Shown: positions 1 to 13,227 of the stretch, one piece after another
How the letters are laid out: each line of letters opens with the position of its first letter
Position numbering within the stretch: position 1 is the first letter of the stretch
NCBI GenBank assembly: GCA_932521025.1
Contig: OW051473.1
Coordinates: 4,030,001 to 4,094,000, forward strand
Length of the DNA: 64,000 nucleotides
DNA from: Oscheius onirici
Lineage: Eukaryota; Nematoda; Chromadorea; Rhabditida; Rhabditidae
Direction: 5' to 3'
Made by a program: the position numbers and the translations under genes
Notes under the pieces: model-generated
The model's input: the letters and a program-made list of their open reading frames with translations, nothing else
What the model was told of the DNA's origin: nothing
Database searches by the model: none

Positions 1-93
1 CTTAGGATACCAATGTTTCGCACAAACCACGTTTTGCAATCTTATTTCTGTGTCTCTTTATTTTTTAACTTACAGGGGAATATACCACGACGG

Positions 94-3000
94 ATGCAGA
101 ATGTCGAAGGAAATGGGCAGTCGCCCAGTGTCACAATCGCGTTTCCGCCAGAACAGGTAAGTAATTTCCTTTTAGTCCCTCCTTTACCCCTCTCGTTCTT
201 TATTGCGTCTCATGGCCCGAACGGTGTGCTGATGAGCTTAAAGTGACCCCAGAAGATCCTTCCGTTTTCTCGCAGTCATTATACGAGCAGTCGCATGAAG
301 TTACAGGACTGGCTGTCATGCCAGTTCGGCTACCCATTATATGACCGTTTCAAGCCTTTCGGCTTCTTCGATGAGAAGTTATTTCCACCCCGTTTGACAT
401 TCAGGAAGATCTTTCTTAAAGACCAGCTGTCAAGTGGCATGGCTAGGCGGTTGAATCACTTAGTCGCACCTTTGTATGTTCATCTGAACCGTCTTCCGCC
501 TTCCTAGGAGTTTCTTTCCAAAGTCTTTCATGCTTTACACATTTCACTGTTCTAGCCCTTTTTTGCAATTTCCTGACAAAACTGCAGGCAATACAGGGAA
601 CAGAAAGTGCTGTAAAACCTGGCTTCAAAAAGGTTGCTACAGAGAATGTTCTTGTTCATTTTTCCGGCTGCTCCAACAGAAATTACTTTTGTCCAAGTAA
701 TGTTTATTAATCGTGACCCTTCTTTGAATATGGTAGGCGCGTGGCGCTCTCTCAGCTGAGTTCCTAGCAGTTTCCGGCCACTGTTTGAATTTCGGCTCAG
801 CTCCAATGGTCAGCAGGATCAGTAACAATTGATAGAGACCGGACGGCGCAAGCCACTGCCGGTGTACGCGCAAACGCACCGACTCTTGGCAGCTAATCTT
901 TTGAGTGTGAAATGGATCCTCTTCATTGCTCTTCTAGCGCTCAGACAACGTCGTTTTCAATGTGACTGTAGGTTTATTCCGGCTTTTCACAAGCTTGTCA
1001 TGCGGAACCTATTCTCGAAGTGTCTAATTCATGGCCCCCGTCTGGTTCCCATTCACGCCTAAGATCACAACACTGGATTATGGGCTGGTAACATTCTAAT
1101 GCAAACGAGCTTTTTAGTCGGACGCAATCACTTTTGAACCACCTTCAACTGTTTATAGTTGCAATGCAATCTGATAATCGCAGCGACGTCTCTGATTGCC
1201 GACAAAGGTGTTGAACAAAGAAGCGGTCGACCCTCGCGTTATTTTAAACTATCGTCATTTAAGGTCAGTTTCAGTCCGCACAGTCCCAAGGAGAGTCGAC
1301 AGAGATTACTTCAGTTGGCTCAGAAAACTCATCACTTCGAAGGTCGTCCCAGTAGCTGCCATTCACCAGAGCTAAGTCACAAAATGGGACTTCGGTGATT
1401 CTTTAAAAAATATGTAACGGAAAACAATTTTTAGAGCAAAAGATCGGTGTAGAAACTCAGCTCACGTGTCAGAACAAAGCTTACCTGACAAGCTAACCCA
1501 AGCTTTGAGAAACCTCAGACCAGGAGCGCTTGTTCATTCTGCCAGCAGCTCAACGCCGTTCAGATTGAAGGTGAAAATTTGTTGATAGAAAAAAACTGTT
1601 TTGATTTTCAGAGTAAAGGCGCTGTGACTGCTGATGATGTTGTTTATATTTCGGCTCCAAAACATCGTTCGAGAAGCAAACCTCGGGACAAAGAAGAGTC
1701 TAAAGTCAGTTGAATTGGATGAAAAGCATTTTTTTCCTTTCAGAGAAGACATCATTCTGTTTTTATGAACGCTCCCAACGAAATCCACGTAGCCAATAAG
1801 GAAACAACGTTAAAAGATCTGGATCAAATTCGAAACTTTTACAGAAGCGTACCTAATGTTAGCACTTTAGAAGACAATGAGTAGGTCAAATGGGACCTTA
1901 ACAACTTTATTCAGTTTTCATTTTCGACCATCTCGACAGTCAAAATACATTGATGATTTTGATGCTGACATGTCTTCCTCCAGAAGTCCAACTGACAGCG
2001 GCTATCGCTCCACTCCACGACACAACACCGAAGAAAATCCTTACATATTTGAAGACGAATGCGATTTTGGTGAGAACGTTAGCTTCGTTCACATGAAGAT
2101 CTTTTAGGAATCAGCCACAAAACAACTACTGTTGTTCACATCAACGGCGATTCCTCACCACTACCAATGGATGAGCCAGTCTTGAGGGTCCATGGAGCAA
2201 ATTTAGCTGCTTTTGAGGAATCGCTGAAAAGCTATGGAATACTGAATGAGATGAACACTTCTCCCATCAATGAGAGAGACATCATTGCAGTTCTTCAGTC
2301 GGGAAGATGCAAAAATCTAGCAAAACTTGTAGATATTGCAGTAGTTCCACAGTAAGTTGTCCGCACAACTTGTGCAAAGTTTTCAGGCTTGTTGAAATAG
2401 TTTTGTCTATGTTGTCCAGACTCATCGACCACATTGTTCGGTTGACGCTTCAATCTTTCAAAATCACAAAAGATGACGTGATCACAGCCATCAAGGTAAC
2501 TAATCAACCGCAACCTAAACTGTTATAGCTCTGCTTCCACGTGGACATTTACACTAGCTGCCAAAAAGCAGGAAGTCAAGCACTGTCCATATTTGCTCTC
2601 AGTGGAACTGGAGGCTTACGGAAGGGACTCAGCGACCGATCTAATTTGAAGCTCTCAGTAGGAAAAATCAACCGATTGCTTCAAGAAAAAGTGTGCGACA
2701 AGCCGATCGCTGACACGGTAAGCTGTTTATCGCTTCTTTCTATCCATTCGGATTAGGCATCTATATTATTGACATCCGCACTTGAATGCATTCTAGAGGA
2801 GTTAATTTTACGAATTGTTTCTCCAGGTTTGCTTTTCTTTGTCCTTATAAACCGTATTTTCTCAGAAAAGGGGTCGCCGTTGACAGTTCAAGAATTTAAT
2901 GAAGCACTATTCAATGATTTTGACGTTGCCAATTTCTTTTCCAGATATGATGAGCTCACCTGTAATTTGATTTTTCTACCACTTTATCTTATTTTTTAGC

Positions 3001-5432
3001 TGACACTATATCCTCAACTGTTTCAATCAGTCAAATGATGGAATCTGTAAGTAGAATAAGACAAAAACTGTTACATGCTGAAGAGAAATCCTCATCAAAA
3101 ACGAAATCCAGTCAACGGAGAGAAATTCTTTTTTGTCCAAAAGCTGCCCAAGCTTTGTACTACTTCATTACGAATTCAGAATCATACAAGTATGTTTCGG
3201 CTTTTTGAGCCTAGTACAGAAATTTTTAGGGATAGCAAAGTTCCCTTAGCCGAATGGACTAAACTGGTTTATACTTTTGCTGAATACAGGAAGACTCCTA
3301 CGGTAGACGTTTCGGCAGTACAGCAGGTCAATTTTTTCAATCGCGTCAAAATTTTACTTTCAGGCTGCACGCATTCTGCTCAGAACAGACTGTCCTCCTT
3401 TGGTTGTAGATTATTGGAGGCATGGAATCACCAGCTCCTGTACTGTAGAACAAGCCACTACCAACTTTGCTTTTGCGTTGATTGCCACTGGCAATTCTGA
3501 CAACATCTCTCACGGAATACATCTGCTCCAAGAACGATTGAACAGCACCAATATTTTTGTTAGCACATTTTGTTTTATTCAAATTCGTAATTCAGGGGTT
3601 ATCTGCATTATCAGAATCGGTGGTCCGTAGTGACGAAGAAACAGTAAAAGCACTCGTTTCCAGCGGCTGTCCCATAGATCTTGGAATCCCAAAATCCAAG
3701 TCAACCGATTATCCTTATCTTCTTACGGAGTATGTCGGATGGACACCACTCACTTGGTGAGTTCTAGTCCGTATCCGTACTTATTGAAATGACAGGGCTG
3801 TTTCTACTCAAAACATTGGCATTGTGGATTTTCTCCTTGGTTCCTCGGCAACTCTCCAGAATGAATCCATGATAAACGAGTCACCCCTTCAAGTAATTTT
3901 CTTTTTGCAATTAAATATTAGACGAGGTTTAGGTAGCGGTTCAAACTGGAAATCGTCAAAGTATTGGACGACTTTTTGAATGCGGGGCTGATCCATTCAA
4001 GACTTTGATTTCATATGATTCTACTAGTTTCCGACATAGTGGATGCCCTTCTGCTTTAGCCATTGCTGCTGCTCGTGGAGACGCATTGACCGTCGACCTA
4101 TTTTTGGATTCAGGTATTTTTAGGTCGTTGTTGCTATTCATTTTCAGTTCACCGAGTGGTGGCAGCAACTTCAGTTGACGACTTTCTGCGGGGCTCCCAC
4201 AACAAAAGTGATCTCTTGGAAAGTCAGTACCAGAAATTGCCTAATCACGTGAAGCTGGCACTCCAAGAAGCAATCTACTACGCAGTCGAGCATTCAAGAC
4301 CGGAAATCGCTTTAACTATCAAAAAGAAAGGTGTGTATTGAATAAGGAACTATACAAATCCCGTGTTAAGTGGTCGGACTTCACTGGAGCATGTTCACGT
4401 GGATCCGTGCCCTCCAAGGAGCAGCAGAGATCAAACAAAAGTGGCTGGTAGACGAGCTGGTTTCTGATTTCAGCCCGAAACTTGCTGCCGAACTGACCGA
4501 AGACAATATAAATTATTGTCTCTCCGTGGTAAATCATTCTGTCGGATCTTGACCACCAAATTTCAGCTATTCTCGCTTGTGAAATGGGAATGTCGCAAGG
4601 ACGGAGGCAGTCCAGCGGCAGTGTCGTTCACCATCTCCCGTCTCTGGCACTATTTCAACTGCGAAAGAAGGTGACAGTCATGTGAAACTTTTAATTATAT
4701 GTCCCCAGTTTTAGCAAGCCGGTTGTTCCTCCGAAAATTGATATGTTTCCACGGCCGACAATCGACCCATCGTTTGTAAACAACGAACACCTGTCAGACG
4801 TTCGCTTCCGGGTAACAGATTTAGTTTGTTTTAGTTCAATGAGTTTCAGGTTGATGGAGAGATTGTTTATGGACACAGAATAGTACTTTTCAATGCTTCC
4901 GACAAGTTCAGAAATCTCTTATCAAGCCCACAAGGTGTCGTGAACATAACTGATATCTCGCACAGACAGTTTTTGGTAGGTTTATTAAAAAAATAACCTC
5001 ACAATAACTTTTCAGGCAATGATGGAGTACCTGTATGCTGGGAAACTACCAAAACTGGATATCAGTCAGTTACAAGCGTTGTCATCGGTCGCAATCATCT
5101 ACGGACTATCCTCTCTGAAGTCAGAAACAGAAAAAGAACTTCAAAAAAGCATAACTCCAGACAGCATTGGCGACATTTATCAGTTTGCAATAGTGCGTTT
5201 TTCTGAAAACCAAGAATCAACGCAATTTGAGGTGCATACAAACGAACGATTGTTGGAGGAATGCGAGAAGTGCATCTTGGAGAACTTTGACACCGTCATC
5301 AAACAGCCAAAAATGCGGGAGATTCTGTTGTCAAACTCCGGTGACTACGATGTCTGTGCTGCTCTTTCTTCGCGCCTTTTGTTGTCTTTTGATCTAGCCA
5401 GATCAAAACAGTCGGAACCCGTATCCATTTGA
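94..5432 (+). CDS. Ankyrin-repeat and BTB/POZ protein, ABTB2/ABTB3 (BTBD11) family
   Basis: Multi-exon gene with phase-consistent introns of about 45-60 bases after a first intron of about 1.1 kb (157 to about 1263). Exon 1 (94-156) begins MQNVEGNG and follows an acceptor TTACAG, possibly a trans-splice site. Order of domains: Ser-rich disordered N-terminus including SRSPTDSGYRSTP; a histone-fold-like region (about 2160-2990) whose SGTGGLRKGLSDRSNLKLSV stretch is characteristic of the ABTB2/ABTB3 group; ankyrin repeats (about 3590-4150); a C-terminal BTB domain (about 4740-5430) with LSDVRFRVDGEIVYGHRIVL. BTB domains commonly dimerise and recruit CUL3, so a ubiquitin-ligase adaptor role is inferred from family. 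The exon near 1264-1400 can be read in two frames that both join in phase, so residues there are uncertain. The best C. elegans match is probably hpo-9, from memory. Confidence 0.85.
157..1263 (+). other. Long first intron of the ankyrin/BTB gene
   Basis: About 1.1 kb between the donor CAG|GTAAGT and the next credible exon. Open frames here are short and lack conserved content. Nothing else recognised. An intron this long at the 5' end in a compact gene often holds regulatory sequence (inference). Confidence 0.5.
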
Positions 5433-5693
5433 GTCTTTCTTGTGCTTCCTATATTAGTTGCTACTTTCCACTACAGATGCAAACCAAAAAAGTGTACATA
5501 TTATGCTCAAATGCCATTGGTATCTCACCATAACTAATAAATCTATTTCTGCTTCATTCTTTTCTAAACAATTGACAAACTCATCATCGGGGTTCAATAG
5601 TCTGCGATTTCTGAACTGATATAAACAGAAGACGTCTAACCAAACATTCCTCTTTCACATCTCGCATTACGTCCTACATTCCGACATAATAAC

Positions 5694-7226
5694 ATGAAGT
5701 CCATTTTACACTGTTCTCTGCTTTATCTCGTTACAAGTAAGCTAAGTGCTTCTTTATCTTATGTTTTAGACGTATACTCTTACTCTGTTGAAAGTTTATT
5801 CAATGTTCCGAAAAACTCGTTGAGTCTTCTGTTGATGGGTGACCCCCAATACTATTTCAAGTGTGAACCTGGTAATATTGCCTGCAAAAAAGTCTCAAGA
5901 AAATGTCGTGAAAACTATGGACTGGTTGACGTGAGTCACACTTAATTTCTGTTTTCAATATGTTTGAGAATCTTAATCCGAAACATTACTACAACAGAAG
6001 CACCCAATTTGGACAAAAGCAGTGCGATAAAGTTGAAAACAGATATGCCAACCGGGTTCAGCGTCAGGTAACAGAACGTTTGTCAAAATTCTTATTGTTC
6101 AAGGCAATCGACAAGCTTATAGCAAACATGAAATACAAACCCGCTGCTTTGATTATAGATGGAGATCTCACAGACTTTGGACATCTTGAAGAACTACAAG
6201 AGTTCAAAGTCATCTTTTTATTGAAATCAGTGATTGTTTTTTGTTTCAGCGTGGCTGGCTCAGATCCTTTCCTATTCCAATCCTGGCTGGACTTGGTAAT
6301 CACGATTACGAGAATAATATAAACGACTGTGCTTTCAACTTCTGCGCTCACTCAATGCTATCATGGTATGTTTTGTAGAAGTTGATAAAAACGAAAATAG
6401 GTTTATGAACTACGCAAAGAACATGTCTCTGGAATTGGAGTACGAACGAACAGTCAAAAGCGCCTTCGAAATATCTTACAGAGGATCCTTTGCATACTCA
6501 ACTCGCGTTTGTAGCATAACAGGTAAAAATACTTTTTGTACAATCTAGAATTTGAGGAAACAACTGTGCTCATGTTATCCAAATGAATAATGCCATTGAT
6601 TATGAAAAGAACTTTTCTGCTGTAATCGTTGACTGGCAAATAAGATCTGGGATGGAGGTTTTGAAAAGAGAGCTGCGATTGATGAAGGTTACACTTTTAA
6701 TTCTTTTCTGCACTGTTTTACAGGACATGGACATGCCAATACTAATAAACATGCACCAGTGCGATGGCCTTCGTCGCGAAAAGATGAAAGAGCTTTTAGG
6801 AGACTTGTAAGTAGCCGATTTCTAAGTTATTGACATTTCAGTATTTACGAAACGCGGAATTATGGACATAAGAAAAGGATTGCTATTACTTTTGCTCATT
6901 GGCATTCAAATCACAGCGTTCAAAAGTACTGCTTTCACGATACTCCTGTACCGTTTATCTTTGTTGGATCTGTTCCTAACAATAGGTACCATCGATGAAG
7001 AAACTATAATTTTAAAAAGTATTTCAGATTTTCCTTCCTCGAAATTGGCAAAAGCTATACAAACTTGTACGGATTGGCTTCGAAAGATTCTTTCGATTAC
7101 AAGAACAATCTTCAACTTTTGGGCGTCGTTGAAGATTTGTGGAAGCCGTGTGCCCAAAGCAATCAGACATTCTACGCCTTCAAAGATGAACCCTTCAAAG
7201 ACCTGAGTGATATCTTTTCTGATTAA
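5694..7226 (+). CDS. Secreted or lumenal calcineurin-like metallophosphoesterase
   Basis: The start at 5694 gives a hydrophobic N-terminus (MKSILHCSLLYLVTSK) consistent with a signal peptide. After splicing, the metallophosphoesterase blocks appear in order: LLLMGDPQYY (metal-binding Asp; Gln where many members have His), DGDLTDFG (GD..D), LGNHDYENN (GNHD), LINMHQ, and FAHWHSNH (HxH). These residues normally bind two metal ions and hydrolyse phosphoesters. The substrate cannot be told. The C-terminus FKDLSDIFSD is followed by TAA at 7224-7226. It lies 262 bases after the ankyrin/BTB gene and 117 bases before the next gene, so the three could be co-transcribed. Confidence 0.75.
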
Positions 7227-7342
7227 TCCGACAGAAACATACGTAAAATGAAGATGCATTATTTTCTAGCACATGTGTTATAGACACGCTGTAACAAACT
7301 GCAGCGCGCGAGCCCGTGAATTTTGTTGACGTACACCAGCAA

Positions 7343-8574
7343 ATGTCTAATGACTACGTGACATTCAAATTTTTTCTAGTCTTTTCCGTTTTTGTTACTG
7401 TTTTATCCAATGTGATCTCAACAAATGGTTAGTTTAAGGCTTTTTCGCAAAATCAACCCCCGCTTTAGAAACTTACATAGACAGATCTCAACTCCGCACT
7501 TTAGCTATCATCGAACAGAGAGCAGATACTGGCAGACTGGTTCTTTTAATATGTGGCAAGAGCAAAGATTGCAAACAAGCAAGAACAGAAGTGAGTTTGA
7601 TGCTTTTTGCTAATAAAGCTAATTAGGTTCCCGAATGGATACGTGACTTCAATATTGATCACAAATATGTCGGAAAAGAGCTGATTCACTACCATTTTTA
7701 CGTAATGGGACCGGTGCGTTAAAGCAATAAACTTATCATTGTTTTTTGCAGCCTCTGCCGATTTTGAGAGTTAAAATTACTTCACCTACTTTGGTTTACA
7801 TTATTGCCAAAACACCACATTACTATCGTGGTGACTTGACTAATCAGGTTTGTTTCATTCGTTTTTAAGGAAAACTTTTCACAGGAACAAGTAAAAACGT
7901 GGTTAGATGGACTTGATGAAGTTACCATCAGCAAACCAAAGTCCTTCGACCAAATCACGAGCATCCTGAACGAAGTAACTGGTGCCGACTGTGACGCTAA
8001 GTATCTTTTGATGTTGAACAACGAGAAGAAGTGTCCTTTTACGAACTGGCCAATTCTCGCACGGTATGTCAAGCGAATGCTTTGTTTTATGTAAAAACTT
8101 AGACAAGTTGCTTCAAAACACGGCATAAGGCCTGTCGAGGTTTACACTCCGATGACAACGGACACCAGAGTAGCCTTATACAGACGAATGCCTCTGTTGC
8201 CATTGACTTTGTGCCGGACACTAATACTGCTCAATCAGAACAGCTACAGCTTTTTGCCAGACATTGTTTCAATCGCCGAGGTAAAAATAAGTAAACAACG
8301 CAGCAGAGGAAACTTTCAGATATCCGAGTTTTTGGAAGAACACTTTCCTTCCAACTCCTCAGAATGCGGAAGCTTGTTGGAAACTGTTTGGTTTTCGCTC
8401 CGGCCGCCTCTAACAGATCTGGAACTGATTTTCTTCTCCGGAGAACATAATCTGAGCGCTCTGGAGCACAACTGGTCCTACATGTGGATTGGAATCATGG
8501 GTGGATGTGCTGCTTGTACGCTAGCGTTCAGTATTTTCTGGGGCTTAAATGGTAACGCTTTCACGCGTTCATAA
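7343..8574 (+). CDS. Type I single-pass membrane protein of unknown function
   Basis: Not recognised. MSNDYVTFKFFLVFSVFVTV begins a signal peptide, and near the end SYMWIGIMGGCAACTLAFSI forms one membrane segment followed by a short tail (FWGLNGNAFTRS). The roughly 320-residue lumenal part has paired cysteines (GKSKDCKQ, GADCD, KKCPF, SECGS) and a possible thioredoxin-like alternation of strands and helices, but no CxxC catalytic motif. At least five introns of ordinary size join in phase. The 117-base spacing after the phosphoesterase suggests shared expression. An N-glycosylation sequon NSSE and HNWS are present in the lumenal part. Confidence 0.65.
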
Positions 8575-8699
8575 AAATGATTGTTTCAAAATATCCTTTT
8601 TCCGTTTTTTTGATACCTACTTTCGACATATTTTTAAATAATTTTATATACCATACCCAAATGTACAACACCCGGATTCATATTATCACAGTTCGTGAA

Positions 8700-11149
8700 T
8701 CAAGCGTCAAAACGTTTTCTCAGGGCATCAGAAAGCTCTTGTAGAACAGTAGTATTTCCCGTGCGAAGATCATCAAAGGCATCTTTTAGGAACACTTAAA
8801 CACAGTTGAAGTCAGAACACGGAAATCTTACTTGTGTCGGCATTGAATTGTTTAGCCACTTCGGAATCAAGAGAATCCACAGGTTTGACAGCGTTGACAA
8901 AATCGGACATAATGCGGTCGGAAATGTCGGACAGCAGCTTTTTGAAGAGAGTTTCCTCTGAACATTAAAAATAAAAACTGAACTCGAAAGAGAAACTTAC
9001 GATCATACTTTTTCTTATGAGCAAAGAAGAATGCATTGACAATGTGAGCATCCAAGAAGATTTCTTCCAATCGGTGGAAGAGTTGCAGCATTTCTTGTCC
9101 AACATTTGTCACGTATTCATTCGGAGCATGGGAGAAGGAAGGAAGTTTTCCGAACGTTGGCTGGCTGGTAGTCTTCTTCTAGAGAAGTGTTTCTTTTAAA
9201 TTTTAAAGTTTCAACTTACTAATGCTTGCATTTTATCGCTCATTTCGATTGTGGCCTGCGTACATTTTGCTCTCAAAGCTGTGTTCAGGGCATCTACAGT
9301 TCCACGATTCCATTTTTGGACAGACTTGGTGGGAATATTCAAGCTCAATGATTCTGAAGAAGAAAATGTGTGAAAAGTATGGTTCAAACTGACTATCTTC
9401 ATTCTGCCAACTTTCCTTAAACTGTTCCATTTGTGTTGTGAACTGGCCGGAAGTGTGACAAACTTCAATAATATCGTCTACAGCTCGAGGCGATCCAGCT
9501 GAACTCACAGAAAAGTTCCATGCTCGTATCTTCACCATAAGGTTTTCCATTATTTTCTGATTACGTAATCGACAAGGAACGCAGTTTGACCAACCTCAAT
9601 GGGCTGTTCCACAATCTCCTTGGTCTTGGTGGCAAAGACTTCGCTGGAATGTGCAACCAAGTCTTCAAACAAGTTAAAGAGTTGTGTGATCGCGACGCGG
9701 AAGTTTTCCAAACTGTTTCGGAATGATCCTCCACTCTAAAAACGTTTTCATTTTGCAGGTAAAAGTAAAAAAGCATACAATCTCCCACGAGTTGACTTTT
9801 GACAATGAATACGTTGTAAGTGCAGATCGGAAAGGCGTCACTAGCTTCGCAAGAAGATAGTCGTCGACATATTTCAAAATCTCTGGAAGACCTTGAGTTC
9901 CGGTATTGACATCCGCTTTCAGAATCTAAAAATGAAAATAACTGTTTCGAAAAAATAACCGTACCTTATCCAGTTTTGTTAGCAAATCGATCGGATCTTC
10001 GGCTTCTGGAACCATTGCGGAGAGAACCGTGTCAAAGTCGACGAAGGAAATTCCCTCTTTTATAGCAACAGTCAAAAGCTCCGAAGCAGCTGCCTCAGAC
10101 ATGAACCGACGCAAAACTCTGAAATGAAAACTGTAATACTCATAATAAGCAGTCTTACTTGTGATGATGAGTGAAAACAAATTCAATCTCCTTTTTCAAT
10201 GCTATGATCAGACCTGACACGTTTGCCGTAACAAGTGAATACTCTTTGAGACAGTTAATAGAGACTCTTCGGAATGTACCGAGGAATTCTAACAAGATAT
10301 GTATGATTTAGTGTAAACGCACTCACCATCTTGTCTTCCGAGCTTTTCGTAAGATTTTTGAATTTCCGATAGTTTCTCATAGTCGGCCTGTTTGATAGCA
10401 AAAACAAGAGCAGCTGACTGCCATCCAAGAAAGCGATCCTTCAATTGCTCAAGTGCCTTGTCATCACCATGATTTGGGACAAACTGTAAAAATGTCTTTA
10501 AAAATAAACTACCAATGCTAACCTGACGTAGAGTTTCAAAGCTTTGTTGCATATCAACTAGCCCCTCAAAAGTTCTTTGTTGATCTTCTCCACATTCTGC
10601 CAACGCTTCCTTAGCACTGTCTAGTTGTGAACGAGCCTAAATATTACACTTTTTGCATATAATCTCATGCTTACTTTGATGAAGTTAATCAGGGCGTTTG
10701 TCCGAGTTTTCGCAGTGTCGTACTCCAAAACAGCTGTAGTTCCACCAAAAGAGCCCTCGTTCATGCGAACAGTCTTGATATGTTCCTCCAGTGAACATTT
10801 AAGTTGTTCCATTGTAGCGCATAAATCACTGAGATTTTCATACCTGAGATACTGAGTTTAAATCCAAATCACTATCGCTTACTTGACTCTGGCCGACTCG
10901 ATATCCTCTTTGGTAGTAACCAGAGTTCTTCTGCCTGACTCAACCTGTTGTTCTGCTTTTCCAAGACTCTCTTGCAACCTGAAAAATCCATAGCTAAATA
11001 AAATTATAGTGATTACCGTTGTCGTCGCTCTTCTTTTGTCGTGTTTTCAAACAACGAGGAAAGTTGGGACAGAATGGGCAAGTCGGGATTCTTCAAATGT
11101 AAAGTTTGTTGTATATATCGATTGCATTTACCTGTAAAAGCTCCTCCAT
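8700..11149 (-). CDS. cogc-7: Conserved oligomeric Golgi complex subunit 7 (COG7)
   Basis: COG7 belongs to lobe B of the COG tethering complex, which captures retrograde vesicles at the Golgi and maintains glycosylation enzymes. The N-terminal coiled coil (SLGKAEQQVESGRRTLVTTK onward) aligns by eye with the COG7 helical N-terminus. The most diagnostic block is near the C-terminus, LPSFSHAPNEYVTNVGQEML, which resembles human [20 protein letters not shown]. Ends DALRKRFDA with the stop at 8700-8702. About 15 exons, introns mostly 45-55 bases. The proposed first exon encodes only six residues (MEELLQ), followed by an unusual TTTGAAG acceptor, so the exact start is uncertain. It is the last of three minus-strand genes with TBC1D23 and the kelch protein. 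Confidence 0.8.
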
Positions 11150-11517
11150 GTTGTGCTGAGAAAAGCGAACTTTTGAATTCTGGGCTGCCACGAAGGTCCA
11201 TTAATTACAGTACACAATCAATCGTTTGGAGACCTAGTCTCATCCATGACCAGCAAATAAACAACAACGGGGTATCGAAACTTAACCTTGATTAACTTAA
11301 CTCTTAAAGAGTATATCAGATTTTTGTTTTGATAATATCTGAGATTTAGTGATTGTAGCTTTAACAATTTGACAACTCTTCCCGAAACATTCATTATAAT
11401 CAAGTGTGGTACAAAATATGCTAGCCGATAAGATACAATATTATGCTAAATATTTACACCAAATCTCGCTGTGAAGAGTGAACTGAAGAGTGAAGTAGCC
11501 GTGTGTATCGCGAATGT
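11150..11517. other. Short gene-free stretch between the COG7 and kelch genes
   Basis: A 368-base AT-rich gap holding the kelch 3' end and COG7 5' region. No promoter element, hairpin or conserved frame stands out. Confidence 0.4.
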
Positions 11518-13227
11518 TTACATAATGGAACAGTCCTTCTTATGCTTTTGTTGAGGAGGATAATAGGCGTGCATGCCGGGTTGTTCATTGCCTGAAAACA
11601 ACTGTAAAAGAGACAGAAACACCCCAACCAACCGGCTCCACCCTGCTGACCGTATCCAGGCTGAGATTGTCCATAGTCCTGGTTTTGAGCTTGAGGCTGA
11701 TTGTATCCTTGGTTGGATGGATAGCCTCCCTGTTGACCATATCCTCCTTGGTTTTGAGGATAAGGCGTAGACTGGCTAGGATTGTAAGACGGGTATGGTG
11801 GAGCCTGTTGTCCGGCATTCTGGTAAGGGGTCTGATTTTGGTTCAGAACCGGGTAAGCAGGAGGAGCATTCATAGCTTGATTGTAGGTAGGGGGATGTCC
11901 GGCACGTTCCATGCCAGTAATCTGAGCAAAAAACCAACTCTGACAAAACTAATATACCATACCCGGAGAATGCGAAGATGTGTTCCGCCAGACGGCATGC
12001 CAGGAAGCGGCTGATCAAAATCTCCCCAGAGGAAAATGTTTCCTAGGAATTTAATCGTGAGAAAGGAAAAGAAAGAGTGATACCAGAATTGCACACAGTA
12101 AGACGAGGCTCGATCAGAGGACAAGGCATCTGAGAAGGAACCTGAGTCCATTGGAATGACCGAGTATCCAGGACCCAGTAGTCCACAAGACGATCAACAT
12201 TTCCATACCCACGATCAATCTCACCGCCAGCAAACAGAATGGCATCTGAAAACATTCTTGTTTGGGATCACAGCTAAAGTTCACTTGGAACACTGTCGAT
12301 TCCGCATTGTTTTCTCGGAGCCGGCATTCCTCTTTGTGGATCAGGAGTGCAGTTGTGCGTGTTGATTTGCCCGGGATTCTCGAGGTTGAGAACATGAACA
12401 CGACTGTGATCCAAATGCCCATCGGGAGAGGCAGAAAGCAAGTGTACCGACCTATGATGATTCTCGGTTAACTAGGAATCAGAACAACTAACCCATTGCT
12501 CAAGAAACCATCATAGAAATGGGACAGATCAGCTCCAGGAACTGTGAAATTGGCAGTAGGCGGTTGGGGCGATTCAACCATGCAGTTGACACGCCAAACT
12601 TGAAGCCCGGGATTCGCTAAGACCACGATTTCGGGAGCGTCTTCACGCATGGAGCAAATGTATTCGCCTCCGATTTGCAGAGCCTGGTTGAGCAAAGGAC
12701 GACTGTTGGCGACGGAGAGGCCATCTAGAGCTAAATCAATCCGGAAGACGTTGAGCTGAAACCAGCATTATCATCTAACATAAGCAAGATTACGCGAATC
12801 TGCCCATAGATCTGTTCTTCGGTTACAAGAACAAATGAAGATCCTCCTTGAGGTGAGGGACACTTCAACGAGAACAAGAATTTCATGGCACCGGGATTGT
12901 GAAGAGAAATCTCGCCAGCAAAACAACGTAGGTTGACATCAAATATGATCAAGCCGGGATAACCTTTCCTCGTACCGCTAAAGATAAAATACTAGCTGAA
13001 TTAACCCATACGTACGTTGTTCCGCACTGTTCATCAGCCTGGGGATCGTAGAGAAAGTACAATTTGTTGGAGTCGACCGACTCTTGAACATCTTGGAAAC
13101 AGGCGAGACGCCACTTTCCTTTAACAAACGTATCATTGAAGAACTGTATTCTCTAACCGTATTGTGAGTCCATGGGATGGGGCTGTTGCCCCCATGCAAG
13201 TGTGATGTCTTCGGTTCTAACGTCCAT
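11518..13227 (-). CDS. Kelch-type beta-propeller protein with Q/P/G-rich tail and C-terminal CaaX box
   Basis: The start [18 protein letters not shown] at 13227 is followed by beta-rich repeats. Kelch-like blocks are visible, such as [20 protein letters not shown] with [15 protein letters not shown], and [13 protein letters not shown]. The C-terminal third is disordered and rich in Q, P, G and Y, with PPTY and PPAY motifs that could bind WW domains. The last exon, joined in phase after GAG, reads [20 protein letters not shown] and then SIM-stop. The end CSIM after a basic stretch (KHKK) is a good farnesylation-type CaaX box. Function unknown; membrane-anchored adaptor is an inference. If the last intron were retained, a different, longer tail without CaaX would be read. 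Confidence 0.7.
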
